From assembly GCF_025399795.1 (NCBI RefSeq), contig NZ_JAODTZ010000052.1, positions 16,129-80,128 on the forward strand: 64,000 bases of DNA. Direction: 5' to 3'. Source of the stretch: Streptomyces rhizosphaerihabitans (GTDB lineage: Bacteria > Actinomycetota > Actinomycetes > Streptomycetales > Streptomycetaceae). This document shows, one piece after another, positions 1 to 8,821 of the stretch (the stretch's first letter is position 1; the number at the start of each line of letters is the position of its first letter). Under the pieces are notes generated by a model. It made no database searches. It was given only the letters and a program-made list of their open reading frames with translations, and had not been told where the DNA came from. Both the position numbers and the translations under genes were made by a program.

Positions 1-1262
1 GGAAGCGGTTCGCCGTCCTGGCCGTCCACGGCGAGCCAGGACGGGTCGCGGACGATGTCGAAGCCGGGATGGACGGCCTGCCACTGCTTGAACAGGCCGC
101 CGCGCAACAGGCGGTGGACTTCCACGCCACGATGGAGCTCTTTGCGGAGGTTCTCACGACGGGAGTTGGTGATGCGCAGGCCCAGCGAGAGCTTCAGCAT
201 CGCTGGGGCGCCTGAGCGGTAGACGGTGCGGACGGAGGAGGTGGGGTGCCACGGCGTGCCGTGCGGACCGAGGTCCTGGAGCAGCCCGGCATCCAGCAGG
301 GCCGCGGTCTCCCGGCGGTGCTGGATCTCACGCATCTGCCAGGGGTGCAGCGGCAAAGCGGCGGCGTACCCGTCGGGGAGCGCCAGGCCGGGCCCGGCCA
401 GCCGCATGGTCAGCTGCTCCGCCGGTACGGCGCGGCCGCGCTCCGTCCATGCCGAGTCGGACGCCAGCACCGAGGGGGCGACCGCCATCCAGTGCAGAGG
501 GAAGGCGCCGCGCAACTCCGGGGAGTAGAGCCTGCCTTCCGCGTCGGAGAGGCCGTCGCGTCCCTTCGGTGTCGGGTGCAGCGGGTGACCGAGGAGAAGT
601 GCCTGCTCGGCGGCGAGGAAGAGGTCGGGGGTGTCGGCGGGGTGCTCCCTGCGGTCCCTGATGAACACCGCGGTGCGCCGAACCGAGTCGGCGACGCGGC
701 CGACCAGGTCGGCTCCTTCGCCGGCCGGGCTGTCCGAGTGCCGGGGACCGTGGGCGCCCGGTACGACGACCGCCCGCTCGTCGATGGGGGCCGGGCAGGT
801 CGTGTCCGCGGTCGGTGTCCCGGCGGCCGTCTGCTGTGCGAAGAGGGCAGCCACGGTCACCGCGTCGACGGCCGGTGCCTGGTCGGGCGTGTCCGCGAGA
901 AGGGGAAAGCCGAAGCGGTGCCAGCCGGAGGGGGACCAGTGGCGGACGGGAACGAGCAGGGTCGCGCCGCTGGCCGCCAGGGTGATGCGAAGGGTGCCGT
1001 CTTCGGGGGCGGGCAGGTTGTTCTCCCGGACCCAGCAGCGCAGCAGGTTCTCGACCGCCGCGGCCTGTGCCGCCGTCCGGGTGTCGGGGTGATCCAACAG
1101 GTCGAGCAGGTCGACAGTGGCCCCGCGTGACCGTTCGGGTGCCGGCGACGCCTCCTTCTGCCGGGGAACGGACTCCGATCCGGACAGGCGCGGGGTCGGT
1201 GATCCGACGGCCGTTCGCTCGTACGGGGAGGGGGAGCTGTCGGGTGCGGGGGTGGCGTTCAC
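1..1262 (-). CDS. IucA/IucC-family NIS siderophore synthetase (partial, 3' end off window)
   Basis: About 420 N-terminal residues are visible; the C-terminus lies beyond base 1. The frame shows family landmarks: an AEQALLLGHPLHPTPKGRDG segment (the conserved GHPxHPxxKxRxG of the adenylating fold), then YSPELRGAFPLHWMAV, then LPLHPWQ. Enzymes of this family adenylate a citrate or other carboxylate and condense it with an amine or hydroxamate to build NRPS-independent siderophores in the cytosol. I chose GTG at 1262 because AAGGA lies 6 nt upstream. The gene follows a diaminobutyrate aminotransferase on the same strand, so a diamine-based siderophore such as a rhizobactin or schizokinen type is plausible. 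The product cannot be named without the rest of the cluster. I see no clear DmdR/IdeR iron box nearby. Confidence 0.85.
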   Translation of the reverse strand, partial: MNATPAPDSSPSPYERTAVGSPTPRLSGSESVPRQKEASPAPERSRGATVDLLDLLDHPDTRTAAQAAAVENLLRCWVRENNLPAPEDGTLRITLAASGATLLVPVRHWSPSGWHRFGFPLLADTPDQAPAVDAVTVAALFAQQTAAGTPTADTTCPAPIDERAVVVPGAHGPRHSDSPAGEGADLVGRVADSVRRTAVFIRDRREHPADTPDLFLAAEQALLLGHPLHPTPKGRDGLSDAEGRLYSPELRGAFPLHWMAVAPSVLASDSAWTERGRAVPAEQLTMRLAGPGLALPDGYAAALPLHPWQMREIQHRRETAALLDAGLLQDLGPHGTPWHPTSSVRTVYRSGAPAMLKLSLGLRITNSRRENLRKELHRGVEVHRLLRGGLFKQWQAVHPGFDIVRDPSWLAVDGQDGEPL

Positions 1263-1598
1263 GAGAATTCCTTGCGGGTCGTTCGGGCTCGTTCGGCGAC
1301 GAACCGGGGCGGAACCGGGATGCGTTGGGCTCTTGGCGTTCCTGGTCGGTTGCTGTCGCCGGGAAGGGGACGGCGGTGGTGACGCCGGTGGGGAAGAAGG
1401 CCGAGGCGACGCCGGTGTGGACTGCGGAGACGACACGGACCGGGAGTGCGGAGACGACGCCGCCGGAAACCGTGGAGGAGGACGGGAATCGGCTGGGGCG
1501 GTCCATCGCCGACGAACGCGCGCCGAGGCCATGACATCCGCCGGCCAAGGTTCCGGTGAGTCCCGCCCGAAGGCGTACGCCCCGTGCCGAGGCGGCCG
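1263..1598. other. Intergenic gap between aminotransferase and siderophore synthetase
   Basis: This 336-bp stretch separates two same-strand siderophore genes. An open frame on the minus strand (1259-1618) runs into the GTG start of the synthetase with a stop/start overlap. Its translation is Arg/Pro/Gly-rich with no recognisable domain, so I do not call it a gene. The spacing is unusually large for a two-gene biosynthetic operon, so a decayed small gene or an internal promoter is possible. I see no hairpin or iron box. Confidence 0.4.
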
Positions 1599-3071
1599 TC
1601 ACCGCGGACCGTCGGCACCCCGTGCCCCGCCCCGCCCCCGTCGGTGCTCCCCCTGTGCCACCGCGCTCACCGCGTCCGCGAGCCGGTCGAGCACCGCGGA
1701 CGTCTGTTCGTCGCTGATCGTCAGCGGAGGAAGGAGACGTACGACGCTCGAACGGCGGCCCCCGAGTTCCACGATCAGGCCCCGGCTCAGGCACTCCCGC
1801 TGGACGGCGGCAGCGAGTTCGGGGGCGGCGGGGCGGGGTCCGTCCGGGGTGAGGCCGTCGGGGGTGGGATGCGGTGGCCCTTCGGGGTCGACGAGTTCGA
1901 GGCCGATCATCAGGCCGCGGCCGCGCACGTCGCCGATGCAGGGGAACTCCGCCGCGAGACAGCGCAGTTGGGCCATCATGCGGGCCCCGACGGTGGCCGC
2001 GCGTTCGGCCAGGCCGTGCTCGCGGACGTACGCGAGGGTGGCCGTACCGGCAGCCATGGCCAGTTGGTTGCCGCGGAACGTGCCGGCGTGGGCACCGGGC
2101 TGCCAGACGTCGAGGTCGTCGCGGTAGACGACGACGGCCAGCGGCAGGCTGCCGCCGATGGCTTTCGACAGGACCATCACGTCCGGGGTGATCCCGCTGT
2201 GTTCCACCGCCCAGAAGGTGCCGGTCCGGCCCACGCCCGTCTGGACCTCGTCCACGATCAGCGGGATGGACCGGGCCGCCGTGATCTCGCGCATCCGCCG
2301 TGTCCAGGCGTCCGGCGCGGGAATGACCCCGCCCTCGCCCTGGACGGGTTCGAAGATCATCCCGGCGGGGATCGGTACGCCCGACTTGGTGTCGTCGAGG
2401 AGGGACTCCGTCCAGCGCGCGCCGAGTTCGGCGCCGCGCTCGCCGCCGATACCGAACGGACAGCGGTAGTCCTGTGGATAGGGCAGTCGCGCGACGCGTA
2501 CGTCGGTCGCGCCACCGGAGGCTTCGAGCGCGCCCGCGGTCATCCCGTGGTAGGCGCCGGTGAACGCGAGCATGCCGGTGCGGCCGGTGGCCGCGCGCAC
2601 CAGTTTGAACGCGGCCTCCACGGCGTCCGTCCCGGCCGGTCCGCAGAACTGGACCCTCGCGCGCTCGGCGAATCGCGGGGGAAGCGTGCGGAACAGTTCG
2701 GTGGTGAAGGCGTCCTTGACCGGTGTCGCGAGGTCCAGGACATGCAGGGGCGCCCCCGAGTCGAGGACCTTTCTGATCGCCTCCAGGACGACGGGATGGT
2801 TGTGCCCGAGGGCCAGGGTCCCGGCTCCGGAGAGGCAGTCGAGGTAGCGGCGCCCGTCGGCGCCCTCGATCGTCAGCCCGCGGGCCCGCACGGGAACGAT
2901 CGGAAGGGCACGCGCGTAGGTTCGTGCCGCCGATTCGCGCGCCGACTGGCGCCGCAGAATCCCCTCGTGCGCCGCGCGCGCCCGCTCGGCCGCTCCGGCG
3001 CCGCCATCCCGCGCCCCCTCGGATTCCCCATGCGCCCCCACCGGCACCACCGCTGACTCGGTCACGGCCAC
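1599..3071 (-). CDS. Diaminobutyrate-2-oxoglutarate aminotransferase (class III PLP enzyme)
   Basis: A protein of about 490 aa with the class III aminotransferase layout. It has GAGTLALGHNHP near the start of the fold, CGPAGTDAVEAAFKLVRAATGR (phosphate-binding region), FTGAYHGMT, the IFEPVQGEGG stretch, IVDEVQTGVGRTG (Asp contacts the PLP ring nitrogen) and VLSKAIGG, where Lys forms the Schiff base. It should make L-2,4-diaminobutyrate from aspartate semialdehyde and glutamate, a precursor of diamine siderophores, consistent with the IucA/IucC gene downstream. An ectoine route is less likely because no ectA or ectC is present. GGAGG lies 10 nt before the chosen GTG (3071); GTG at 3065 is the alternative. 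The first 45 residues are a poorly conserved Ala/Gly/Glu-rich leader. Confidence 0.9.
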   Translation of the reverse strand: MAVTESAVVPVGAHGESEGARDGGAGAAERARAAHEGILRRQSARESAARTYARALPIVPVRARGLTIEGADGRRYLDCLSGAGTLALGHNHPVVLEAIRKVLDSGAPLHVLDLATPVKDAFTTELFRTLPPRFAERARVQFCGPAGTDAVEAAFKLVRAATGRTGMLAFTGAYHGMTAGALEASGGATDVRVARLPYPQDYRCPFGIGGERGAELGARWTESLLDDTKSGVPIPAGMIFEPVQGEGGVIPAPDAWTRRMREITAARSIPLIVDEVQTGVGRTGTFWAVEHSGITPDVMVLSKAIGGSLPLAVVVYRDDLDVWQPGAHAGTFRGNQLAMAAGTATLAYVREHGLAERAATVGARMMAQLRCLAAEFPCIGDVRGRGLMIGLELVDPEGPPHPTPDGLTPDGPRPAAPELAAAVQRECLSRGLIVELGGRRSSVVRLLPPLTISDEQTSAVLDRLADAVSAVAQGEHRRGRGGARGADGPR

Positions 3072-3518
3072 GACTTCAGGTCCTCCCGCTGTCCAGAGGC
3101 GAGTTGGCAAGAGGGTCCGAACGCAGGCGTCAGGCCCCCCGTACCTACCAACGACGCCGCTCGCGTTGGGAAGCGGGTGAATTCGAGGTTCCTCGCCGGT
3201 TCCTCGCGCGTTCCTTGCGGGTTCCTTGCCGGCCGGAACCGTTACCGCCCCGCCCCGCCCTGGCCAGGCCCCGGCACGGCGGCAGGCCCCGCATCGGACC
3301 GCGGTCAGGGGTACGGCGCCCGGCGTGGCCATTGATGACGTTCCGCCAGGACAGCAGGTCCGGCGGACGCACCCCCCGTAGCTGAACCGTTGCCGTTCCG
3401 TCGGACGTCCCGCACAGCGACCGCATAGTCTTTGATGCCGTTCGGTCGTACCGGACGAACCGCTCAGGCACCCGCAGACGCACCGCACAGTTCCCATACG
3501 CTCAGGGGGAGTTACACC
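3072..3518. other. Divergent intergenic region with short tandem repeats
   Basis: This 447-bp region separates the minus-strand aminotransferase from the plus-strand protease, so it must hold promoters for both. At about 3187-3239 there is a run of four degenerate 11-13 bp units around GTTCCTTGC. A minus-strand open frame at 3145-3483 is basic and featureless and I regard it as a shadow. I could not place a convincing -35/-10 pair or an iron box. Confidence 0.4.
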
Positions 3519-4748
3519 ATGCGATCCATACGCCCGCCCTTCGCCGCCCGTCGAGGCAGGAGCGCGCGCCGCAGAACGTCCCCCGCTCTGGCCGCCGTCG
3601 GGCTCGCCGCGGCCCTGGCCCTGACGGCCACCGCCTGTGACTCGGGCAGCGACACGGCGAGCGGCGGGCCGACCGCCTCCGCGTCCCAGGGCGGTGACGG
3701 AAAGATCCAGATCCCGGACGACATCAAGAACAAGCTCAAAGAGCACGGCATCGATGTCGACAAATGGAAGAAGGGCGCCTGGAAGAACTGGGACCGGGAC
3801 GAATGGCTGCGCCAGGCCGACGACTTCATCAACCCGATCATCAAGGGCCTCTGGGATCCGGCCCGGATGCGCGGCGCCGACGACCCCGACAAGAACAAGG
3901 GCGTCGACAACGCCGACCTCACGGGTGACCAGGGCGTCACCGACCCGGAACCGGCCCCGGTGACGGCGCAGGCCGTGAAGACGTCCTACCACGCCAACGT
4001 GCCCGAGGCGGGCAAGGTGTTCTTCGACTCCCCCGAGGGCACGATGGTCTGCTCGGCGACGGTGGTCGAGGACCCGGCCCACCCGGGCAAGTCCAACCTG
4101 GTGTGGACCGCGGGCCACTGCGTGCACGCGGGCAAGAAGGGCGGCTGGTACCGCAACATCGCCTTCGTGCCCTCGTACAACGACTCCGGCAGGACGGCGG
4201 CGGAGCTGGAGAGCGCCCCGCGTGCGGAGGTCGCTCCGTACGGCGTCTGGTGGAGCGACTGGGCGCAGACCTCTGACCAGTGGATCGAGCGGGGCGGTTC
4301 CACGGGCGGCCAGGGAGCCTCGTACGACTACGCCGTGCTGCATGTGACACCGGAGAAGGGCAGTGGCGGCAAGTCCCTCGAGGAGACCGTGGGTTCGGCC
4401 CTGCCGGTGAACTTCAACGCTCCGGCCGTTCCCAAGGTGTCGAGCATCACGGCGACCGGCTACCCGGCCGCGGCGCCGTTCGACGGCCAGAAGCTGTACC
4501 AGTGCACGGACAAGCCGGGACGGCTGTCCGTCGCGCAGGCCGACCCGACGATGTACCGCATCGGCTGCACCATGACCGGCGGCTCCTCGGGCGGCGGCTG
4601 GGTGGCCACGGGTTCGGACGGCAAGCCGGCGCTGGTGTCCAACACCTCGATCGGCCCGGTCAAGTTCGGCTGGCTGGCGGGTCCGCGGCTGGGCGATGTC
4701 GCCAAGGGTGTGTACGACTCGGTCAGCGCGAAGTACGCCGGACGGTGA
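3519..4748 (+). CDS. Secreted trypsin-like serine protease lipoprotein
   Basis: A 409-aa protein. The N-terminus is a twin-Arg/Arg-rich n-region (RRGRSARRR), a hydrophobic core and ALTATAC/DSGS, an acceptable lipobox with the lipidated Cys near residue 38, so it is probably anchored outside the membrane. A charged, Lys/Asp-rich linker of about 110 residues follows. The chymotrypsin-fold catalytic residues are visible: His200 in WTAGHCVH (TAGHC rather than the usual TAAHC), Asp270 in SYDYAVLHV and Ser357 in TGGSSGGGW. It resembles the Streptomyces family of secreted proteins with a peptidase domain and no propeptide. The start is the ATG preceded by GGGGGAG. A decayed copy of its C-terminal coding region follows immediately. 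Substrate unknown. Confidence 0.85.
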   Translation: MRSIRPPFAARRGRSARRRTSPALAAVGLAAALALTATACDSGSDTASGGPTASASQGGDGKIQIPDDIKNKLKEHGIDVDKWKKGAWKNWDRDEWLRQADDFINPIIKGLWDPARMRGADDPDKNKGVDNADLTGDQGVTDPEPAPVTAQAVKTSYHANVPEAGKVFFDSPEGTMVCSATVVEDPAHPGKSNLVWTAGHCVHAGKKGGWYRNIAFVPSYNDSGRTAAELESAPRAEVAPYGVWWSDWAQTSDQWIERGGSTGGQGASYDYAVLHVTPEKGSGGKSLEETVGSALPVNFNAPAVPKVSSITATGYPAAAPFDGQKLYQCTDKPGRLSVAQADPTMYRIGCTMTGGSSGGGWVATGSDGKPALVSNTSIGPVKFGWLAGPRLGDVAKGVYDSVSAKYAGR

Positions 4749-4848
4749 CGCGCACGACGTAACAGGTTTCGGACGGACGGCGGACGGCGGACGGCGGTGG
4801 GACGGGGCACGGGAACTGCCTCCGGACCGCCGCCGTCCGTCCTCGGCC

Positions 4849-5098
4849 GGGACGGCAGGTCCGTCCTCAACCAGGCGGACACCGTGGGGTTTCGTGTTCG
4901 GGCGGGCTCCCTGGGAAGCCGTCCCAGACCGGCGGCTCGTCCCGCGGCGGCTGGTTCTGGATGGCCGACGGCGGGACCGAACTCGTCTCGAACACCTCGA
5001 TCGGCCCGGCCGGTCACATCTGACCGGCGGGACCGCGGCTGGGCGAGGGCGCCCAGCCGCTCCACGAGCGGATGAGCAAGGAGCACGGCGGCCGGTAG
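4849..5098 (+). pseudogene. Decayed duplicate of the 3' end of the upstream protease gene
   Basis: Frame 3 from 4851 reads DGRSVLNQADTVGFRV, which matches GRLSVAQADPTMYRI of the intact protease. After a frameshift, frame 2 from 4925 reads QTGGSSRGGWFWMADGG, then LVSNTSIGPAGHI, a TGA stop at 5021-5023, then PAGPRLGEGAQPLHERMSKE and HGGR before TAG at 5096-5098. The intact gene reads TGGSSGGGWVATGSDGK, LVSNTSIGPVKFGWLAGPRL and so on to KYAGR plus stop. The order and the end of the protein are retained, so this is a remnant of a tandem copy with at least one frameshift and one nonsense mutation. It is not expected to be translated into anything functional. Confidence 0.85.
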
Positions 5099-5157
5099 GC
5101 AGCCCGAGCCCGTACGGGCGTACGAACACCCGCCGAAACGTACGCGCGTCGAACGGC

Positions 5158-5192
5158 GAAGGCCCGCCCCCTCGTGCAGGGGACGGGCCTTC
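5158..5192 (-). terminator. Hairpin terminator downstream of hflX
   Basis: GAAGGCCCG at 5158-5166 pairs with CGGGCCTTC at 5184-5192, with further CCCC/GGGG pairing inside. It lies 31 nt past the hflX stop, between it and the plus-strand protease remnant, so it may serve both strands. No long T-tract, as is usual in Streptomyces. Confidence 0.75.
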
Positions 5193-5223
5193 GTGCATCC
5201 GGAGCGATTGCCTGCCGAAGTGC

Positions 5224-6720
5224 TTACCGGAGCGCGGGCGCCGGGACGTACGGAGCGAGGTCCGCAGCCAGCTCCTCGTGGACCCGCAGCTTGAGCAGCG
5301 TGCCCTCCCCGGTGTGCTCCTCGGAGAGCACTTCACCCTCGGTGTGGGCGCGGGCGACCAGCTTACCGTGCGTGTACGGCACGAGTGCCTCGATCTCGAC
5401 CGAGGGACGCGGCAGCTCGTTGTCGATCAGCGCGAGCAGCTCGTCCATCCCCTGGCCCGTGCGTGCCGAGACCGCGATGGAGCGCGTCTCGATCCGCATC
5501 AGCCTCTGGAGGACCAGCGGGTCCGCCGCGTCCGCCTTGTTGATCACGACGATCTCGGGCACCTTGGTCGCGCCGACGTCACGGATGACCTCGCGCACCG
5601 CGGCCAGCTGCTCCTCCGGAGCCGGGTGCGAACCGTCCACCACATGCAGGATCAGGTCGGAGTCGCCGACCTCCTCCATGGTGGAGCGGAACGCCTCGAC
5701 CAGGTGGTGCGGCAGATGGCGTACGAAGCCGACCGTGTCGACCAGCGTGTACAGCCGCCCGCTCGGGGTCTCGGCCCGGCGCACGGTCGGGTCGAGGGTC
5801 GCGAACAGCGCGTTCTCGACGAGGACGCCCGCGCCTGTGAGGCGGTTGAGCAGCGACGACTTGCCGGCGTTGGTGTAACCGGCGATGGCGACCGAGGGCA
5901 CCTTGTTGCGGCGGCGCTCCTGGCGCTTGATCTCGCGGCCCGTCTTCATGTCCGCGATCTCCCGGCGCATCTTCGCCATCTTCTCGCGGATGCGGCGCCG
6001 GTCCGTCTCGATCTTGGTCTCACCGGGACCACGGGTGGCGAGGCCGCCGCCCTTGCCGCCGCCCATCTGACGGGACAGCGACTGACCCCAGCCGCGCAGC
6101 CTCGGCAGCATGTACTGCATCTGCGCGAGCGCGACCTGCGCCTTGCCCTCTCGGGACTTGGCGTGCTGGGCGAAGATGTCGAGGATCAGGGCCGTACGGT
6201 CGATGACCTTGACCTTGACGACGTCCTCGAGGTGGATCAGCTGGCCGGGGCTCAGCTCACCGTCACAGATCACGGTGTCGGCGCCGGTCTCGATCACGAT
6301 GTCCCGGAGCTCGTTGGCCTTGCCGGAACCGATGTACGTGGCCGCGTCGGGCTTGTCACGGCGCTGGACGACGCCGTCGAGCACGAGCGCTCCCGCGGTC
6401 TCCGCGAGCGCGGCCAGCTCGGCCAGCGAGTTGTCCGCGTCCCGGATGGTCCCCGTGGTCCAGACACCGACGAGGACGACCCGCTCCAGGCGGAGCTGGC
6501 GGTACTCGACCTCGGTGACGTCCTCGAGCTCGGTGGAGAGGCCCGCCACACGGCGCAACGCCGCGCGCTCGGAGCGTTCGAACTGCTCGCCGTCCCGGTC
6601 TCCGTCGATCTCGTGGCTCCAGGCGACGTCCTCTTCCATCAGGGCATCGGCCCGAAGACCTTCGGGGTAGTTCTGCGCGGAACCCTGCGCGTCCTGGGAA
6701 GGGGAAGAAGAGGAGGTCAT
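5224..6720 (-). CDS. hflX: GTPase HflX
   Basis: A 498-aa GTPase. Order: variable acidic N-terminus of about 70 aa; the HflX N-terminal domain (ERVVLVGVW to YIGSGKANEL); the linker with QMQYMLPRLRGWGQSLSRQM and GGLATRGPGETKIETDRRRI; then the G domain with G1 GYTNAGKSS near residue 280, G3 DTVGF near 328 and G4 NKAD near 391. HflX binds the 50S ribosomal subunit and splits stalled ribosomes under stress. The glycine-rich linker before the G domain is typical of the family. The ATG has AAGGA 5 nt upstream. In-frame codons further upstream give a basic, low-complexity extension and were not used. It sits alone between two hairpins, so it is probably monocistronic. Confidence 0.96.
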   Translation of the reverse strand: MTSSSSPSQDAQGSAQNYPEGLRADALMEEDVAWSHEIDGDRDGEQFERSERAALRRVAGLSTELEDVTEVEYRQLRLERVVLVGVWTTGTIRDADNSLAELAALAETAGALVLDGVVQRRDKPDAATYIGSGKANELRDIVIETGADTVICDGELSPGQLIHLEDVVKVKVIDRTALILDIFAQHAKSREGKAQVALAQMQYMLPRLRGWGQSLSRQMGGGKGGGLATRGPGETKIETDRRRIREKMAKMRREIADMKTGREIKRQERRRNKVPSVAIAGYTNAGKSSLLNRLTGAGVLVENALFATLDPTVRRAETPSGRLYTLVDTVGFVRHLPHHLVEAFRSTMEEVGDSDLILHVVDGSHPAPEEQLAAVREVIRDVGATKVPEIVVINKADAADPLVLQRLMRIETRSIAVSARTGQGMDELLALIDNELPRPSVEIEALVPYTHGKLVARAHTEGEVLSEEHTGEGTLLKLRVHEELAADLAPYVPAPALR

Positions 6721-6910
6721 TGGATCCTTACGTAGCTGGGGAGAGCCGGACCGACGAATGTCGTCCGTCACAGAGAACAACGCCCGAGGCCACCGGGAGA
6801 TTCCCGGTTCCGGCCGGGCCAACCCTCCGAAGGGGCCACCGCGCCGCCGGCTCGAAGATGGTCGCACGGTACGGCCTGTCTCGTCACGCGACTTATCGGG
6901 ACCCGCCGGA

Positions 6911-6938
6911 CACCCGCGGGCATCACTCCCGCGGGGTG
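6911..6938 (-). terminator. Hairpin terminator after M1 peptidase gene
   Basis: CACCCGCGGG (6911-6920) pairs with CCCGCGGGGTG (6928-6938) with one bulged G. It lies about 50 nt downstream of the stop of the M1 peptidase gene on the minus strand. Strong GC stem, no T-tract. Confidence 0.6.
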
Positions 6939-6988
6939 CCGTCGTGCGCCAGGCCCCGTCGGTTCAGGGGCCCGCGGGCGCCGCTTCC

Positions 6989-8494
6989 TCACGCGCTCCT
7001 GTGTGCCTTGCGTGCCTTCGGGGCGTCGCTCTTCCAGTCCGGGTGCCCCGGCATCGGCGGTGTCCTCTCGTCGTACAGCCACGCCTTGAAGAACCCGCTC
7101 AGATCGCGTGCCGCGACGGCGGAGGCGAGGTCCACGAAGTCGGCCGTCGAGGCCACGCCGTCGCGGTTGACGCCGACCCATGTCCGCTCCAGGCGCTCGA
7201 AGGCCGGGCGGCCGATCTCCTGGCGCAGCGCGTACAGGGCCAGGGCCGCGCCGTCGTAGACGTTCGGCCGGAAGATGCTGATCTTCTGGCCGGGCTTGGG
7301 TCCCTTGGGCTTCGCGGGCGGCCCGCCGGTGGCGCGCCAGGAATCGGACAGCCGGTAGGCCGCCTTCATCCGCTTCTCCATGGGCTTGTTCGCCTTCTCC
7401 TCCGCGTATAGCGCTTCGTACCAGGTGGCGTGCCCTTCGTTGAGCCACACGTCGGACCAGGCGCGGGGGGTGACACTGTCGCCGAACCACTGGTGCGACA
7501 GCTCGTGCACCATGATCGAATCGACGTACCACTTCGGGTACGCGGGCTCGGTGAAGAGTTCCTTCTCGAAGAGCGAGAGCGTCTGCGTCTCCAGCTCGAA
7601 GCCGGTCTGCGCCTGGGCCATCAGCAGCCCGTAGGTCTCGAAGGGGTACCGCCCGACCTTGCTCTCCATCCAGGCGATCTGGCCGGGGGTCTTGCGGAGC
7701 CACGGTTCGAGCGCCGCGCGGTCGGCGCGGGGGATCACATCGCGTACGGGCAGTCCGTGCGGCCCCTGCCGGTGCAGCACGGCGGAGCGGCCGACGGACA
7801 CCTGGGTCAGCTCGGTGGCCATGGGGTGCTCGGTCCGGTACGTCCAGGTCGTGGCCCCCCGGGCCCGGTGGGTGCCCTCGGGCAGACCGTTGGCGACGGC
7901 CGTGTACGCGTCGGGGGCCGTCACGTGGATGGTGAACATCGCCTTGTCGGAGGGGTGGTCGTTGCACGGGAAGACCAGGTGCGCGGCGTCGGCCTGGCCG
8001 GCCATCGCGAGCCCGTCCTTGGTCCGTACCCAGCCGCCGTCCTGGCCCTTCGCGCTGACCGGATCGCTGGTGTGACGCACGGTGATACGCAGCGGACTCC
8101 CGGCGGGCAGCGGTTCGGCCGGCGTCACCACCAGGTCGTCGCCGGCCTTCGCGAAGCCGGCCGAGGCTCCGTTGACCTCGACCGATCGCACCGTGCCGTG
8201 CGCGAAGTCGAGGTTGACGCGGTCGAGCGGGGCGGTGGTCAGGGCGTCGATCGTGGTGACGGCCGTGAGCGGCTTGTCGTTGCTGCCGCGGTAGACGAAG
8301 TCGAGGTCGTACGACTCGACGTCGTACCCGGGGTTGCCGAGGGTGGGGAAGAGGCGGTCACCGACCCCCAGGGGCACGGCCGGATCCGGGGCGCTCGCGG
8401 CGATCAGGCAGACGGATACGGCCGAGGAGAGCAGGGCCGCCGTGACGCGGCGGCTCCTCGGGCGTGCGGGCGTGGGGGTGGGGTTGAGCGGCAT
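6989..8494 (-). CDS. Secreted M1-family zinc metallopeptidase (gluzincin)
   Basis: A 501-aa protein with an Arg-containing N-terminus and a hydrophobic segment (residues about 18-33, ALLSSAVSVCLIAASA) that looks like a signal peptide. The catalytic zinc site is HELSHQWFGD near residue 330, with the third ligand Glu in WLNEGHATWYE exactly 18 residues after the second His, as in the M1 family. The usual NEGFA is NEGHA here. The N-terminal beta domain (residues about 50-250) has GNPGYDVESYDLDF, as in Streptomyces M1 peptidases. The protein is shorter than aminopeptidase N and lacks the large C-terminal helical domain, so it is a compact form. Exported peptide or protein degradation is likely; substrate unknown. 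Confidence 0.92.
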   Translation of the reverse strand: MPLNPTPTPARPRSRRVTAALLSSAVSVCLIAASAPDPAVPLGVGDRLFPTLGNPGYDVESYDLDFVYRGSNDKPLTAVTTIDALTTAPLDRVNLDFAHGTVRSVEVNGASAGFAKAGDDLVVTPAEPLPAGSPLRITVRHTSDPVSAKGQDGGWVRTKDGLAMAGQADAAHLVFPCNDHPSDKAMFTIHVTAPDAYTAVANGLPEGTHRARGATTWTYRTEHPMATELTQVSVGRSAVLHRQGPHGLPVRDVIPRADRAALEPWLRKTPGQIAWMESKVGRYPFETYGLLMAQAQTGFELETQTLSLFEKELFTEPAYPKWYVDSIMVHELSHQWFGDSVTPRAWSDVWLNEGHATWYEALYAEEKANKPMEKRMKAAYRLSDSWRATGGPPAKPKGPKPGQKISIFRPNVYDGAALALYALRQEIGRPAFERLERTWVGVNRDGVASTADFVDLASAVAARDLSGFFKAWLYDERTPPMPGHPDWKSDAPKARKAHRSA

Positions 8495-8821
8495 GGACCA
8501 CCGCTATCAGCGCGCGCCGGTCCCGCGCTGACGACTCGCGTCCGGCCCACCCGAACGGGTCGGTCCGGAGACTCATTGGGGCCAGCGCGCGGAGCCGGCA
8601 TCGGGCGCCCGGCATCCGACGTCGGCCGGGCCGCCGTCGCCTGTTGCCCAGCGGGCCGTCGTCGGCCGGTGCCCCGGGGCTACATTCGTACGGTGCCTAC
8701 CGGGTCGCCGGCGTCCGGTAGGCACAGGGCCGCCGCCGCCCGACGTCCACCGGGCCGCCATCGTCCGGCACTTACCGAGTCGCCGTCGCCCGGTGTCTCC
8801 GGGGCCGCCGTCGCCCGGTGT
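8495..8821. repeat. Intergenic region with degenerate ~24-bp tandem repeats
   Basis: This 327-bp gap between the M1 peptidase and the RSH gene contains imperfect copies of a unit close to GGGCCGCCGTCGCCCGGTGT, seen near 8626, 8655, 8740, 8775 and 8802, with the run abutting the RSH stop codon at 8822. The copies differ in spacing and sequence. No open frame here looks coding. The promoter of the peptidase gene must lie in the proximal part; I cannot place it. Confidence 0.55.

Noticed and set aside
1259..1618. Minus-strand frame leading into the siderophore synthetase start
   Set aside because: Arg/Pro-rich translation without a domain; the tight stop/start overlap alone is not enough.
3145..3483. 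112-codon minus-strand frame between aminotransferase and protease
   Set aside because: Basic, repeat-derived translation and no recognisable domain.
3072..5336. Very long minus-strand open frame running from the aminotransferase through the protease and beyond
   Set aside because: It is the antisense of the plus-strand protease gene and intergenic DNA. High GC makes antisense frames stay open. Only the 1599-3071 part has family motifs.
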